A DNA stretch of 64,000 bases from DATKRB01 sp963794215 (GCA_963794215.1 CAWCCQ010000001.1:124001-188000), one strand, 5' to 3'; counted from the stretch's first letter, positions 35,382 to 44,675 are shown. The notes: generated by a model from the sequence alone, not told the origin. Numbers and translations: made by a program.

Positions 35382-36470
35382 TTAGAAGGCCTCACGCTTG
35401 CGACGCCGAGAAGGTCCGGCGGCAATGGCTACCCCCGCGACCATCAGGCCGGGCAGGACGAAGAAGTACGGGAAGAACGGAAAGGGTGGAAGCGCAGCGA
35501 TCGCCCGGTAGTTCACGACGTTGTCGCTCATTGCACCGATCATTGGGGTCATGTCGTTGAGAATGTGTATCCATCGCTGGTCGAGCGTGGCGACCGATGG
35601 GAACTCCGTTTCGATCTGGGCGGGAGTCAAGCCCATCTGGCTGAGAGCGGGGACCAGCTCCAGACGAATGGCCCCCTGCCCCACGGCCATCGTCCCGAAA
35701 TAGCCCTGGATGCGCTGCACGTTGCCGACAGTTTCGATGCTGCTGAAGGCCGACATCATGTGGCCGCCCTTGGGGGCTCGCTGGAACATCTGGAAGACCG
35801 CCGGCGCGAGTATGAGACCTACCGCGAGAGCTCCCAGCGCCCAGCGAACCACCCTCCACGTGTCCGGGTGGAGTAGGTAGATGCCCAGCAGCACCAGGAG
35901 CAACACACCAGGGACGACAAAGAACCAAGGGAAGAGGGTGAAGCTCGGCAACGCGGCCACCGCCTGGTAATTGCCGAGATTGCCTTGGACGCTGTCCAAG
36001 AGAGCGGTCATGTGGGCGTTGATAGTGCCCCACTGCGCGGCGAACGCACCAAACGTCGGATACTCACTGGCGAATCGGCTGTCGAGCCCGGACGCCCGAG
36101 CGGGTACACCAACGAGGGAGGACGCGACGGAGGTTTCCGCCTGGTGGACCCCAGCATTGACCTCCCTGATGTCCAATTGAAAGCCATCGAGGCGGGCCGG
36201 GGTCATGAACGGCTTGAACTCATCCAGCATGGTGGCGCCCTTCGGCGCCCTGCTGAACATGTTGAATGCCAGCGGCATCACGATCAGCGCAACCCCGATG
36301 ACACCCAGGAACACAAGCGCCCAGGTCTTCGGCCGGGCCTTGGTCGGCGATGCGACCATGGTTCTGGGGATACCAGGTCCACCGGCTCCGACTTCGGTGC
36401 CCGTCTTGCCCCCTCGGGCTATGGCAGTCGATCCGGATTTCGCCGAGAAGTCGGCCCCCACGTTCCTCAA
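35382..36470 (-). CDS. membrane protein with two tandem copies of the same ~150-residue unit
   Basis: 362 residues if the TTG at 36470 is used, which overlaps the DUF4395 stop as TTGA; an internal ATG at 36359 is the alternative. The protein is an internal duplication: each half has a membrane helix, then (N/Q)MF.RAPKG, an extracytoplasmic helical loop, NYxA(V/I)AALPxF, then FPxFFVxPG leading into the next helix. Examples are FNMFSRAPKGATMLDEFKPF and NYQAVAALPSFTLFPWFFVV in copy 1, and FQMFQRAPKGGHMMSAFSSI and NYRAIAALPPFPFFPYFFVL in copy 2. Four membrane helices in all. The function is unknown. Confidence 0.8.
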   Translation of the reverse strand: MRNVGADFSAKSGSTAIARGGKTGTEVGAGGPGIPRTMVASPTKARPKTWALVFLGVIGVALIVMPLAFNMFSRAPKGATMLDEFKPFMTPARLDGFQLDIREVNAGVHQAETSVASSLVGVPARASGLDSRFASEYPTFGAFAAQWGTINAHMTALLDSVQGNLGNYQAVAALPSFTLFPWFFVVPGVLLLVLLGIYLLHPDTWRVVRWALGALAVGLILAPAVFQMFQRAPKGGHMMSAFSSIETVGNVQRIQGYFGTMAVGQGAIRLELVPALSQMGLTPAQIETEFPSVATLDQRWIHILNDMTPMIGAMSDNVVNYRAIAALPPFPFFPYFFVLPGLMVAGVAIAAGPSRRRKREAF

Positions 36471-37018
36471 CCGTCCTGAGGACGGCCGGCCCAGATGTTG
36501 CTGCAGCGCTCGCAGACTTCCTCGGGCACGACGCCGACCCGCATGAGCACCGCGAAGACTTTGCAGCCGATGCAGAGACCAAGTGTCGATTCGAGCGTGG
36601 CGGCCACAATGATGAGCCCGGTGAGCACGTACGCGGCTGTGCGGTAGCCGAATCCCAAGGCCAGGACGGCGGCAGCCGTCGAAAGGGCGAAACCCATCCC
36701 CTGGGCGAAGCGCTTAGGTGGTCCAGCCACGGGGCGCTCGGTAAGGTGTAGGCACGGGGTGACGACCCTCGTCACCAGCTGTCCGAGCGGGCTGAGGGAA
36801 GGCCCGGCCAGCACCCGAGCGAAGAAGCCATAGGCGACTGCCACCAGGATCCACGGCTGGTCGAACGCCAGCGTGGCAACGCACATGAGCACGACACCCG
36901 CCGCCACGAGCCGGGCCGAAATCTCGTTGACCGGATTGGGGAAGGAGAAGAGATGCTTCGCCCAACCGCCTGCCGGCACCTCGGGTCCCGTCCAAGCAAC
37001 TCGAGATGTGTCATTCAT
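36467..37018 (-). CDS. DUF4395 domain-containing membrane protein
   Basis: 183 residues from the ATG at 37018, preceded by GGGAG; a TTG at 37033 is possible. The DUF4395 signature is unmistakable: SFPNPVNEISARLVAAGVVL, AYGFFARVLAGPSLSPLGQL, VAGPPKRFAQGMGFALSTAA and the C-terminal TLGLCIGCKVFAVLMRVGVV with EEVCERC. Four hydrophobic helices and a conserved C-x2-C pair plus another C-x2-C at the end suggest a redox or thiol-exchange role; in other actinobacteria the family commonly neighbours thioredoxin- or rhodanese-like genes. Here the downstream partner is the duplicated membrane protein (TTGA overlap). Confidence 0.9.
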   Translation of the reverse strand: MNDTSRVAWTGPEVPAGGWAKHLFSFPNPVNEISARLVAAGVVLMCVATLAFDQPWILVAVAYGFFARVLAGPSLSPLGQLVTRVVTPCLHLTERPVAGPPKRFAQGMGFALSTAAAVLALGFGYRTAAYVLTGLIIVAATLESTLGLCIGCKVFAVLMRVGVVPEEVCERCSNIWAGRPQDG

Positions 37019-37041
37019 CCGAGTGTCTCCCAATTCCTGAC

Positions 37042-37339
37042 TATGTCACTTAACAATATCGGGATACTCGGACTAGCGCAATCGGGAGCCAGCTCAGTCG
37101 CAGCTCAGGGGCCCCGAATCGGTAGAGTCACCGAACCTCGCGCTGCCTCAATCTGGAACGAGGCAGCGGCATGGATCAACGAAGATCCAGGGACCGAGTG
37201 GCTCGGCAAGTGCGGCCCGCCGAGCGAGCCCTGCCTCGGTGTCGCAGTGGACAACGACCTCCTCTGTTTAGCGCTCGAAGGGTGCATCGAGGTGCTCTCG
37301 GCCCATCCAACGATCGAACCCATAGTGGATGAAGGCTGA
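37042..37339 (+). CDS. possible small hypothetical protein
   Basis: 98 residues (MSLNNIGILGLAQSGASSVA, then ASIWNEAAAWINEDPGTEWL). The latter half has coding-like third-position GC, but there is no ribosome site and no family. The stretch 37340-37848 has no supported gene. Confidence 0.22.
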
Positions 37340-37848
37340 CCGGCGGCCCGGGTCGAGGCGCGTGAAGTGAGCGGCAGGATCGGCTCTACTCCAGAGCCGA
37401 CCGGGGAGGGACCGCCCGTCCATCGTGCGGGCCGAGAGCGATGTCGTTCTTGGCGTGCCGATGTCGTCCGAGGGTCGTTGTCCCGACCGTGGCCACCTTT
37501 GGACAATTCGGCCAAGTTGCCTGCGTTGACGATTTGATCGATTTCGGCGCACCCGTTGTACATGGCAATAGACCGCGGGGCGACGGCAATGACAGATGTG
37601 GACTGGACAGTCATTAGAAGTGACATAGAAATCCCAATAGGTGAACGCGGTGGGAGGCGTTCTGGACCCCGACCTGATCACGCTAACGAGCACACGGAGA
37701 GACAGCCTACGGATCGTCCGAGCGTGGCGCGCTCGTCGCGGTGTCTTGTCGGTTTTCGCCTGCTGGCCGGCCAGCCCCGTTGGGCAACCTCTGGGGGGGC
37801 AGTCGCATTGTCGACCATCTCCATTGAGTTAGTGAGGTCCGATAGGCT

Positions 37849-38265
37849 TTGGTGGTGGCCGCGATCGAGCCGGGCTCCGAAGTCGCCCACGCGCTGGAGT
37901 CGGCCCAGCTGGCGTGGCTGACCACGGTGCGTCATGGGCAGCCGCAGTCCTCGTACGTGTGGTTCCAATTCGACGAGAACAACCTGCTGGTCTTCAGTCG
38001 TCCGGACGCGGCGAAGATCCACAACGTGCTCGCCAACCCGAAGGTGTCGTTCCATCTCGACGGCGACGGCCAAGGGGGCCGCGTTCTTACCATCGACGCC
38101 AGCGCCGAGATCGTCGAAGGGGACGTGGGCCCGGCGCGCCTCGACGCCTACCTGGCCAAGTACGACGGGCCGATCCGCAATCAGCTCAACACCACCCCCG
38201 AGGACCTCCGAGCCCAGTTCTCCGCCGCCCTACTCATCACCCCCACCCGAGTCCGATCCTGGTGA
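37849..38265 (+). CDS. PPOX-class (TIGR03667-like) F420-dependent oxidoreductase
   Basis: 138 residues; possible starts are TTG 37849 or GTG 37852/37855. The split-barrel flavin/deazaflavin fold is indicated by SAQLAWLTTVRHGQPQSSYV, FDENNLLVFSRPDAAKIHNV and NPKVSFHLDGDGQGGRVLTI, with the C-terminal YDGPIRNQLNTTPEDLRAQF pattern characteristic of actinobacterial TIGR03667 proteins (Rv3369-like). It is a soluble reductase probably binding F420, with unknown substrate. It is followed 31 bp later by a Gfo/Idh/MocA oxidoreductase on the same strand, so co-transcription is likely. Confidence 0.88.
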   Translation: MVVAAIEPGSEVAHALESAQLAWLTTVRHGQPQSSYVWFQFDENNLLVFSRPDAAKIHNVLANPKVSFHLDGDGQGGRVLTIDASAEIVEGDVGPARLDAYLAKYDGPIRNQLNTTPEDLRAQFSAALLITPTRVRSW

Positions 38266-38296
38266 CGAGCGCTGCGGCTACGTCGGGTCGGAGCCG

Positions 38297-39424
38297 ATGA
38301 CGCCGATCCGCGTGGGTGTCATCGGCGCCAACCCCACCAGGGGCTGGGGGACGACCGCTCACCTCCCGGCACTGCGCGTGCTCGACGAGTATGAGGTCAC
38401 CGCGGTCGCCACTACCCATCTCGACACCGCCAAAGCAACTGCCGAGGCCTTCGGCGTCCCGTTGGCTTTCGCCGATGGCAATGAGCTGGTGTCTCGTCCC
38501 GAGGTGGATCTCGTGGTGATCACTGTAAAGGTCCCCGATCACGACCGGCTGATCCGCAGCGCGTTGGCTGCGGGCAAGCATGTGTTCTCGGAGTGGCCGC
38601 TCGGCGTCGACGTCGACCAGGCGCGAGTTCTGGCCGAACTCGCCCGGGACAGGGGGCGCCGCCACCTGGTGGGCCTACAGGGTTACCACGCCCCCGGGGC
38701 GGTGTTCGTACGCGACTTGATCGACCGGGGTGTCATTGGGCGACCCTTGGCAATCAGCGTCGTGGCCGCCGGAGGCCCTGCGGGACGTCGCATCCCCCAA
38801 GCCAACCTGTACGCCACCGACGTCACGGCCGGCGCCACGGTGCTCAGCATCTCGGCCGGTCATATCCTCGCCACCCTGGCCCGTGCCGTAGGGGAGCTCC
38901 GCCGAGTCTCGGCCGTGGTGGCCTCGATCAACCAAGAGACAACCGTCATCGAGACCGGCCAGACCATAGCGGTCAGTGCTCCGGACCAGGTCGTCGTGGC
39001 CGGTCAGTTCGACGGCGGCGCGGTCGCGTCGATCACGGTGCAGGGCGGCGCCGCTCCGGCTGGCGCGGGGTTCGAACTGCGGATCGTAGGCACCGAAGCG
39101 ACGCTGACGGTCCGGCCGGCCACGCCTGGGGGCATTCATATCGCCGACTGGGCCATCTCGATCGCCAAGGCCGACGGTTCGAGCGAGGCCCTGGCGGTGC
39201 CCGAACGGCTGAGCCCGATACCGGTCACGGTCCCCCCTGGAGCGCCTCGCAATGTCGCAGCCCTGTACGTCGAGCTCGCTCGAGCGATCGCCGACAACCG
39301 ACCGGTAACTCCAGACTTCGCCGATGCGGTCAGCTACCACCAGCTCTTGGCCACGATCCAACGGGCATCGGACACTGGGGTGCGCCAGGACGTCACCGAC
39401 GACGAACACAGCGTGGGCCGGTGA
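38297..39424 (+). CDS. Gfo/Idh/MocA-family NAD(P)-dependent oxidoreductase (Gal80-like)
   Basis: 375 residues from the ATG at 38297. The Rossmann start IRVGVIGANPTRGWGTTAHL and VDLVVITVKVPDHDRLIRSA, followed by the EK(P)-type motif AAGKHVFSEWPLGVD (here SEWP, as in Gal80-like members), define the family. The C-terminal beta-sheet domain includes GGPAGRRIPQANLYATDVTA and AGHILATLARAVGELRRVSA. Family members oxidise or epimerise sugars or inositols or act as sugar-responsive regulators; the 'SEWPLG' variant is commoner in Gal80-type proteins, which may not be catalytic. The stop overlaps the GTG start of the deformylase gene (GTGA). Confidence 0.9.
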   Translation: MTPIRVGVIGANPTRGWGTTAHLPALRVLDEYEVTAVATTHLDTAKATAEAFGVPLAFADGNELVSRPEVDLVVITVKVPDHDRLIRSALAAGKHVFSEWPLGVDVDQARVLAELARDRGRRHLVGLQGYHAPGAVFVRDLIDRGVIGRPLAISVVAAGGPAGRRIPQANLYATDVTAGATVLSISAGHILATLARAVGELRRVSAVVASINQETTVIETGQTIAVSAPDQVVVAGQFDGGAVASITVQGGAAPAGAGFELRIVGTEATLTVRPATPGGIHIADWAISIAKADGSSEALAVPERLSPIPVTVPPGAPRNVAALYVELARAIADNRPVTPDFADAVSYHQLLATIQRASDTGVRQDVTDDEHSVGR

Positions 39425-40050
39425 GCGACCCCGTCCCGTTGCCGATCGTGGCTTGCGGAGACCCGGTCCTTCGCCAACCTGCTGAGCCGGTGGACCCCGC
39501 CGACCTCGGTACCCCCGAGCTGCACCGTCTTGTTGCGTTGATGCGGACGACCATGGAGGCCGCACCGGGGGTTGGTCTGGCCGCCCCTCAGATCGGTGTG
39601 GCGCTCCAGCTCGCCGTACTTCAAGACGGCCCGGAGAGTTGGGGACAGTTGAGTGAGAAGGATCGATCGGCCCGGGAACGCAACGCGCTGCCCTTCACCG
39701 TCTTGGTCAATCCCACCCTCCAGCCGGTGGACGATGACGACCTAGTCAGCTTCTACGAAGGGTGCTTGAGCGTTCCCGGGTTGACCGGAGTCGTTGCCCG
39801 ACACCGCGCCGTCCGGGTTCAGGCGCTCGACGAGCATGGTCAACCCCTCGACGAGATCTTCTCGGGGTGGGCGGCCCGCATCGTTCAGCACGAGCTCGAC
39901 CATCTGCTCGGCTACCTCTATCTCGACCGGGTCGAGACCAGATCGTTGTCGACCATCGAGAACTACACCCACCGATGGGCTGGGCGATCGCCCACCGATG
40001 CGGCCGAAGCGCTTGGATTCGCCCTGTCTCCTGCGAACGGACTTTCCTAG
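39421..40050 (+). CDS. def: peptide deformylase
   Basis: 209 residues from a GTG at 39421, chosen because it overlaps the upstream stop as GTGA and gives a normal-length N-terminus. All three deformylase motifs are intact: GVGLAAPQIG (~50-59), EGCLSVPG (~113-120, metal Cys115) and QHELDHLLG (metal His157/His161 and catalytic Glu158). It removes the formyl group from nascent proteins and is a housekeeping metalloenzyme. Coupling with a Gal80-like oxidoreductase rather than with fmt is unusual, so this could be a second, specialised copy. A region 40051-40538 follows with no supported gene. Confidence 0.96.
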   Translation: MSDPVPLPIVACGDPVLRQPAEPVDPADLGTPELHRLVALMRTTMEAAPGVGLAAPQIGVALQLAVLQDGPESWGQLSEKDRSARERNALPFTVLVNPTLQPVDDDDLVSFYEGCLSVPGLTGVVARHRAVRVQALDEHGQPLDEIFSGWAARIVQHELDHLLGYLYLDRVETRSLSTIENYTHRWAGRSPTDAAEALGFALSPANGLS

Positions 40051-40538
40051 TAAGTGTGGCGATGCGAACCGTCCGGGGTCTCTGCGAAGAGGCAGCCACC
40101 GAAGACGTCGTCCTGACGACGTACTCCCCACTCGTGGCGACGCGGTGAGTGGCCCAGTCGTTACCGAGATTGCCACCGCTCACGCCAAGACACCGCGCGC
40201 TGCGCGCTGCGCTGGCCGGCGCGACAGCCGAACGCTACCGGGTAACCGGTCGGCTCACGAGGACGAGGACCTGGGCCGGATAGGTGCGTTCGGGCTGATA
40301 GGCCTTCGACGGCTTCGCCGGTACGGACCTCGCGGTACCCCATCGCTCACACAATGTGCGCCTGCCCTCACTCGACCGCCGCGCCCGGCGCCCGCGCTCA
40401 TCGGGGTTCGGCTCGTCGCGCAACGATGTCACGACGGCGGGTCGAAGCCTGAGCGACTCGATCGAGTTTCCTGTCTCGCCTAAGTTCTGCTCGCTGGTGC
40501 GGCAATCGAGCCGTCCCCCCGAGCACAGAAGGACATCC

Positions 40539-40880
40539 ATGAGCCACTATCTTGACCCAGAGGACCGCTCCTATACCGCAGTGTACAAGCAACAGACACC
40601 TGACATCCTCAAAGCTTTCGGGGACTTTGACCAAGCGGTCTTCGCGACCGAAGGCCGCGAGATCCCGCTCAAGTATCGCGAGCTCATCGCCCTCGGTGTC
40701 GCGCTGACAACCCAATGCGCGTACTGCATCGACGCGCACAGCAACAACGCGGTCCGGGCTGGCGCAAATCAGGCCGAACTCGCTGAAGCGGCCTGGGTTG
40801 CCGCCGCGTTACGTGCCGGAGCGGCATACGCACATGGACGCCTTGCGTTCAAACTCACCGATCACGATCATGCGCATTGA
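40539..40880 (+). CDS. AhpD-like carboxymuconolactone decarboxylase family protein
   Basis: 113 residues from an ATG preceded by AGAAGGA. It has the AhpD-type active site CAYCIDAH (Cys60, Cys63, His67) after REIPLKYRELIALGVALTTQ, and the C-terminal helix ANQAELAEAAWVAAALRAGA. Such proteins are small helical alkylhydroperoxidases or disulfide reductases. It appears monocistronic. Unlike the CMD protein at 26008 it keeps the full redox-active Cys pair. Confidence 0.93.
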   Translation: MSHYLDPEDRSYTAVYKQQTPDILKAFGDFDQAVFATEGREIPLKYRELIALGVALTTQCAYCIDAHSNNAVRAGANQAELAEAAWVAAALRAGAAYAHGRLAFKLTDHDHAH

Positions 40881-41100
40881 GGCTGGGTGGCGCGATTTCG
40901 GGCCTGGTCCCAGTGTTCGGGCTCGAATCCCTCGGACCCCACGAAAGGGCTACGACCTAACGCACTGGAGTCGTCCTTCCCATTGACCGCGATGTGCAAA
41001 GGATGGGCGAGGCTCGCCTCCCAGTCGATCGCATGCTCCCGCGTCGAACCTTTTGTAGCTCTCTTGGCCATCCGAGATAGGCGAAGTCAGCAGAAAAGGC

Positions 41101-41496
41101 TTAGCCCTGGGTCACGACGTGGGTAGGCCGCAAGCGCACGGTGACCCGGTCTTCGAGCGGCCCTGGGAAGCTAGCGAGGTCAGTGCCGTAGGCGGCCAGG
41201 ACAGCCTGCAGAGTGACCAACTCCGGGTCCGGATCGATCGTGACGTCACCACGCACTTCGAGGGTGCGGTACGGGTTGGCAGGGTCGGCGGCAAAGACCG
41301 TCCCCTGCGGGCGAACCCGCAAGTTCTTCAACTTTTGACGGACGCCCGTCAGTGAGGTCACCACCGAGTCGCCGTCCAGTACCACCCAGACGTAAGTGAC
41401 CTGGGGGTAGCCGGTGGGGCCTATCGTTGCCAGGGCAACTGGGATCGGGGTTTCGAGCAAGTCGCGATGCGACACCGGAATGATCACTTCGGCCAT
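41101..41496 (-). CDS. PPOX-class F420-dependent/flavin split-barrel protein
   Basis: 131 residues. ALATIGPTGYPQVTYVWVVL, TSLTGVRQKLKNLRVRPQGT, FAADPANPYRTLEVRGDVTI and the C-terminal RVTVRLRPTHVVTQG form the usual PPOX/F420 split-barrel pattern. It is a soluble, probably dimeric reductase, distinct from the copy at 37849. It is convergent with the AhpD-like gene, with a 220-bp gap of no recognised content between them. Substrate unknown. Confidence 0.9.
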   Translation of the reverse strand: MAEVIIPVSHRDLLETPIPVALATIGPTGYPQVTYVWVVLDGDSVVTSLTGVRQKLKNLRVRPQGTVFAADPANPYRTLEVRGDVTIDPDPELVTLQAVLAAYGTDLASFPGPLEDRVTVRLRPTHVVTQG

Positions 41497-41601
41497 TTGC
41501 GCAGCATAACCCCGCCGATTCGATCTCTGGACGGCCTCACGACGTCAACGCCACGGAGCCAGGAAAGGCGCGTTCGACGCCGTGGCGTGCCGCCCGGCTA
41601 A

Positions 41602-41710
41602 TTGCCCCTTATTGCGGACTGCTCTATTGCGCGACCAGAATCGGTCACTGCAGGGTAATCCGCCCCTAGCGCTTGGTTCGTGCGATAACGTTGGGTTATC
41701 TCAATCCGTG
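41602..41710. repeat. dispersed GCGATAA/AATTGCCCCTTA repeat, degenerate copy
   Basis: Contains AATTGCCCCTTATTGCGG, GGGTAATCCGCCCC and GCGATAACGTTGGGTTATC in the 519-bp gap between the PPOX and SulP genes. The short AATTGCCCCTTA core is shared with copies at 2.85, 12.7 and (TTTGCCCCTTATCG) 50.0 kb. No gene is supported between 41497 and 42015. Confidence 0.5.
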
Positions 41711-42015
41711 GACAGCTGACGTTAAGAATCAATCCTCGAACATCGACTTAGCAGCCCTGGACCGTTGCCAACCATCGAAGCCGAGCTAACACCGCCCACC
41801 AACGGGCGTCGCTTTCAATAGTGCGGAAACCGAGCGTTCTGAGTTGTCGATAACCGCCGCTGCCCGAGAGCCGGCGTGCGTGTGCCTATGAGGCGCTGCC
41901 CTCGCAGCTCGAGGTCGATGCTCTTCTCGCGCAGGCCCGGATTGGCTGCTCATGGGACACTTGTCAACGATGACGGGGCGAACACTCCAGGCAAGTTGGT
42001 TCGAAGAGAGTCAGC

Positions 42016-43686
42016 GTGAGCACGTGGTGGGTTCCGCCAACGTTGCGGGGCTACCGCCGATCATGGCTCAGCACCGACATCCTGGCCGGTCTGACGCTGG
42101 TCGCCGTGGCCGTTCCGTCGCAGATGGCCACAGCGCAGTTGGCGAACGTCCCCGTGGTCGTCGGACTCTTCGCCTTCGTCGCGGGCTCCTTGCTCTACGC
42201 CGTCCTCGGAACGAACCGTCACCTGTCAGTTGGCGCGGACTCCACCATCGCGCCGGTGCTCGCCGTCGGTGCCGCCTCGGTTGCAGCGGTAGGAACTGCC
42301 GGTTATGGCTCAGCCTTGGCGTTGACCGCCCTTCTGGTCGGCGGTGTGCTCATAGCCCTCGGCCTCTGCCGTCTCGGGTGGATCGCGGAATTCCTCTCCA
42401 CCCCGGTGATCACCGGTGTCCTGGGCGGAATTGCCGTCGAGATCGTCGTTCGCCAGATCCCGATCATCATGGGGGTGGCCGACACCGGAACCACGACCAT
42501 CGGGCGGATCCGCCAAGTGCTCGACCAATGGCACCAGGCCAACTTCTGGTCGGTGAGCATCGCCGCCATGGTTCTCCTCATCATCATCGGTGCGGAGCAC
42601 ATCAACTTCCGGCTCCCCGGGGCACTGTTCGGATTGATCCTCTCGACGGTGGCTGTCAGCGTGCTCGGGTTGGCCACTCACCACGGCGTGGCCGTGGTTG
42701 GTCCGCTCCATAGCGGCTTTCCGCAACCCCGCTTGCCATCTGCTTCGTGGTCCGAACTCCGCCGGCTGCTCGCCACGGTGCTCACGGTCGCCTTCTTGTG
42801 CGTCGCACAGACGGCGGCCACGGTCCGGACGTCGGGCGGCGCCACCAGTTCGACGCTCGGGAATTTCAACAGAGACCTGATCGGGGTCGGAGCCGGCAGC
42901 ATCGCGGCGGGGTTTCTGGGTGCGCTCGCGGTGGACGCCAGCCCGCCCAACACGGCGATCACGACGGCATCAGGCAGCCGCTCCCAGCTCACCAACGTTA
43001 TGGCCGCCGGCGCCGGGGTGTGCATCGTCGTCTGGCTGACCGGTCCCCTTGCAAGGGTGCCACTGGCTACGTTGGCGGCCACTCTCGTGTACGTGGCCAC
43101 CAAGCTCTTCCGGACGGGCGAGCTGAAGAGGATCCTCCGGTTCAACCGAGTCGAGTTCGCGTTGGCCGGCGTGACGCTGGGCGTCGTTGCCGTGGTCGGG
43201 ATCGAACAGGGCGTGCTGGTGGCGATGCTCCTCTCGCTGGCCGACCGAACCCGGCGGAGCTTTCGTCCCCGCGACGCCGTCTTGGGACGCGAGCCAGGTT
43301 CCGACCACTGGGTGCCGATCGACATTGGACGTCCGACCGAGCAGATCCCCGGGGTCCTCGTTTACCTCGTGTATGCCCCCCTTTGGTACGGCAACGCTGA
43401 TTACATTCGGTTGCGGATCCTTCAGCTCCTCGACACCGCCCCCGAGCCCAGGCGGACGGTGGTCCTCGATGCCGACGCAATGTCCGACATCGACTACACG
43501 GGACTTCAGGCCCTAACGGGACTGTCCACCGAACTTCGCCGTCGCGGGGTGGCCTTCGGAATAGCCCGGGCGTCAAACCTGGTCCACCACGATCTCAGGC
43601 ACGGCGCCCTCCTCCAGCAGATCGGCAGCGACCACCTCTTCAGCTCGGTCGCCGACGCAGTCACCGCGCTGGCCCCCCAATCTTGA
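42016..43686 (+). CDS. SulP-family anion (sulfate) transporter with STAS domain
   Basis: 556 residues from a GTG at 42016. The N-terminal part has the SulP signature DILAGLTLVAVAVPSQMATA with ~10-12 membrane helices, YAVLGTNRHLSVGADSTIAP (SulP substrate-site region) and LGAL..ASPPNTAITTASGS. The last ~120 residues form a cytosolic STAS domain: GVLVYLVYAPLWYGNADYIR and VLDADAMSDIDYTGLQALTG. It probably transports sulfate or another inorganic anion by H+ or Na+ symport, complementing the sulfonate system at 17-20 kb. No operon partner is visible; the downstream gene is convergent PhoU. Confidence 0.9.
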   Translation: MSTWWVPPTLRGYRRSWLSTDILAGLTLVAVAVPSQMATAQLANVPVVVGLFAFVAGSLLYAVLGTNRHLSVGADSTIAPVLAVGAASVAAVGTAGYGSALALTALLVGGVLIALGLCRLGWIAEFLSTPVITGVLGGIAVEIVVRQIPIIMGVADTGTTTIGRIRQVLDQWHQANFWSVSIAAMVLLIIIGAEHINFRLPGALFGLILSTVAVSVLGLATHHGVAVVGPLHSGFPQPRLPSASWSELRRLLATVLTVAFLCVAQTAATVRTSGGATSSTLGNFNRDLIGVGAGSIAAGFLGALAVDASPPNTAITTASGSRSQLTNVMAAGAGVCIVVWLTGPLARVPLATLAATLVYVATKLFRTGELKRILRFNRVEFALAGVTLGVVAVVGIEQGVLVAMLLSLADRTRRSFRPRDAVLGREPGSDHWVPIDIGRPTEQIPGVLVYLVYAPLWYGNADYIRLRILQLLDTAPEPRRTVVLDADAMSDIDYTGLQALTGLSTELRRRGVAFGIARASNLVHHDLRHGALLQQIGSDHLFSSVADAVTALAPQS

Positions 43687-43854
43687 GCACTCTCAACGGG
43701 GGCTCTAGTGAGGGAGGCCACTGGCTCGGTCGGCGCATCCTCGCTATCAACAATAGGAACTGATGATCGCGCCCGATTTGGTTCTCGATGGTTGCGAGAA
43801 TCGCCGACCTATTGCTAGCGCGATGCGTGCAGCGTAATTGCTATCGCCCCTGCC

Positions 43855-44022
43855 ATGATCGGCCTGCAGCTCGATCGAGTGACCTTCCTGGCCAACAAGA
43901 AGGACGACGTCGACCTGGGGCTCGAACTGCGACTGGAGATGCGCGGAGTCGATAGGCCTTTTTTTGACTACCGATCGGACTCAGGGAGGGTTGCGATCCG
44001 TCGAGCGAGATTGACCGCATGA
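43855..44022 (+). CDS. possible 55-residue ORF (doubtful)
   Basis: MIGLQLDRVTFLANKKDDVD continues LGLELRLEMRGVDRPFFDYR with strong third-position GC in the first 30 codons. It overlaps the end of phoU on the other strand, has no ribosome site and no family. It could be a remnant. Confidence 0.2.
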   Translation: MIGLQLDRVTFLANKKDDVDLGLELRLEMRGVDRPFFDYRSDSGRVAIRRARLTA

Positions 44023-44588
44023 TCACCCAGTCGTTCGTAGAACCGCGCCAGTAGGGTGACCTGAGCGGCGATCGCGGTCGGCATCGCTTCGGCGGCGACC
44101 TCGGCGGTGAGGCGGTCGTGGAGGATGTCAATCTCCTCGTCGTCTTCGTCGAGCGCGACACCTTGTGCGCTCCGATCGGCGTAGGCGTCAGCGGCGGTGC
44201 GCCACATCCCGAGCGCCACCTCGGTCATCCGTTGGATGATTCCTCGGCTGAGCGGACTCATGTCCGTTCCCAGGTGCTCCACCGCCCGCTGGGCTATGTG
44301 CTCCGCCAAGTCGGCGCTGCGCTCCAGCTCGGGGAGCATGAGGAGAACGCCCACGAGATGACGGAGCTGGTTCCCTTGGGCGACAAATGCGTCAATCTGA
44401 TCCCACACGAGGCGCTCCACCTGGTGTGTGAGATCGTCGATCTCCTGATCTGCATCTACGACCGCCTGCCCAGCGACGGGATCGCCGCCCAGGAGGGCGT
44501 CAGTCGCCTTGGCCAGGGCCTCTGAGACTCGGGCAAAGGTGACGGCGATAAGTACGTCGACATCGGCAGTCGACTGGTCCTCGTTCAC
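43968..44588 (-). CDS. phoU: PhoU-family phosphate signalling protein
   Basis: 206 residues from a GTG at 44588. It shows the tandem PhoU helical repeats: VFARVSEALAKATDALL-type first helix, ADQEIDDLTHQVERLVWDQI and LPELERSADLAEHIAQRAVE in repeat 1, DDEEIDILHDRLTAEVAAEA and RFYERLGDHAVNLARRIATL in repeat 2. The E..D/RxxD metal-binding positions are kept. PhoU links phosphate uptake to the PhoR-PhoP type regulatory system. It is divergent from a Pho84-like transporter, with an array of PHO-box-like repeats between them, so both are presumably induced by phosphate starvation. Confidence 0.94.
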   Translation of the reverse strand: MNEDQSTADVDVLIAVTFARVSEALAKATDALLGGDPVAGQAVVDADQEIDDLTHQVERLVWDQIDAFVAQGNQLRHLVGVLLMLPELERSADLAEHIAQRAVEHLGTDMSPLSRGIIQRMTEVALGMWRTAADAYADRSAQGVALDEDDEEIDILHDRLTAEVAAEAMPTAIAAQVTLLARFYERLGDHAVNLARRIATLPESDR

Positions 44589-44609
44589 CGGGTAACCATA
44601 CCCACTGTG

Positions 44610-44675
44610 TCACCTAAAGTTCGCGTTGAGATTACCCTCCTGTCACTATTAGATCACTCTCTCGTCACCTAAGGA
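44610..44675. promoter_or_regulatory. PHO-box-like array: six 11-bp direct repeats
   Basis: Consecutive 11-mers starting at 44610, 44621, 44632, 44643, 44654 and 44665 begin TCACC, TCGCG, TTACC, TCACT, TCACT and TCACC. The first and last also share TCACCTAA. Exact 11-bp phasing between divergent phoU and a phosphate-transporter-type gene is what tandem PhoP/PhoB dimers bind. Confidence 0.7.

Noticed and set aside
37105..37626. 173-codon minus-strand ORF
   Set aside because: Overlaps another doubtful frame and has shadow-like composition; no motif.
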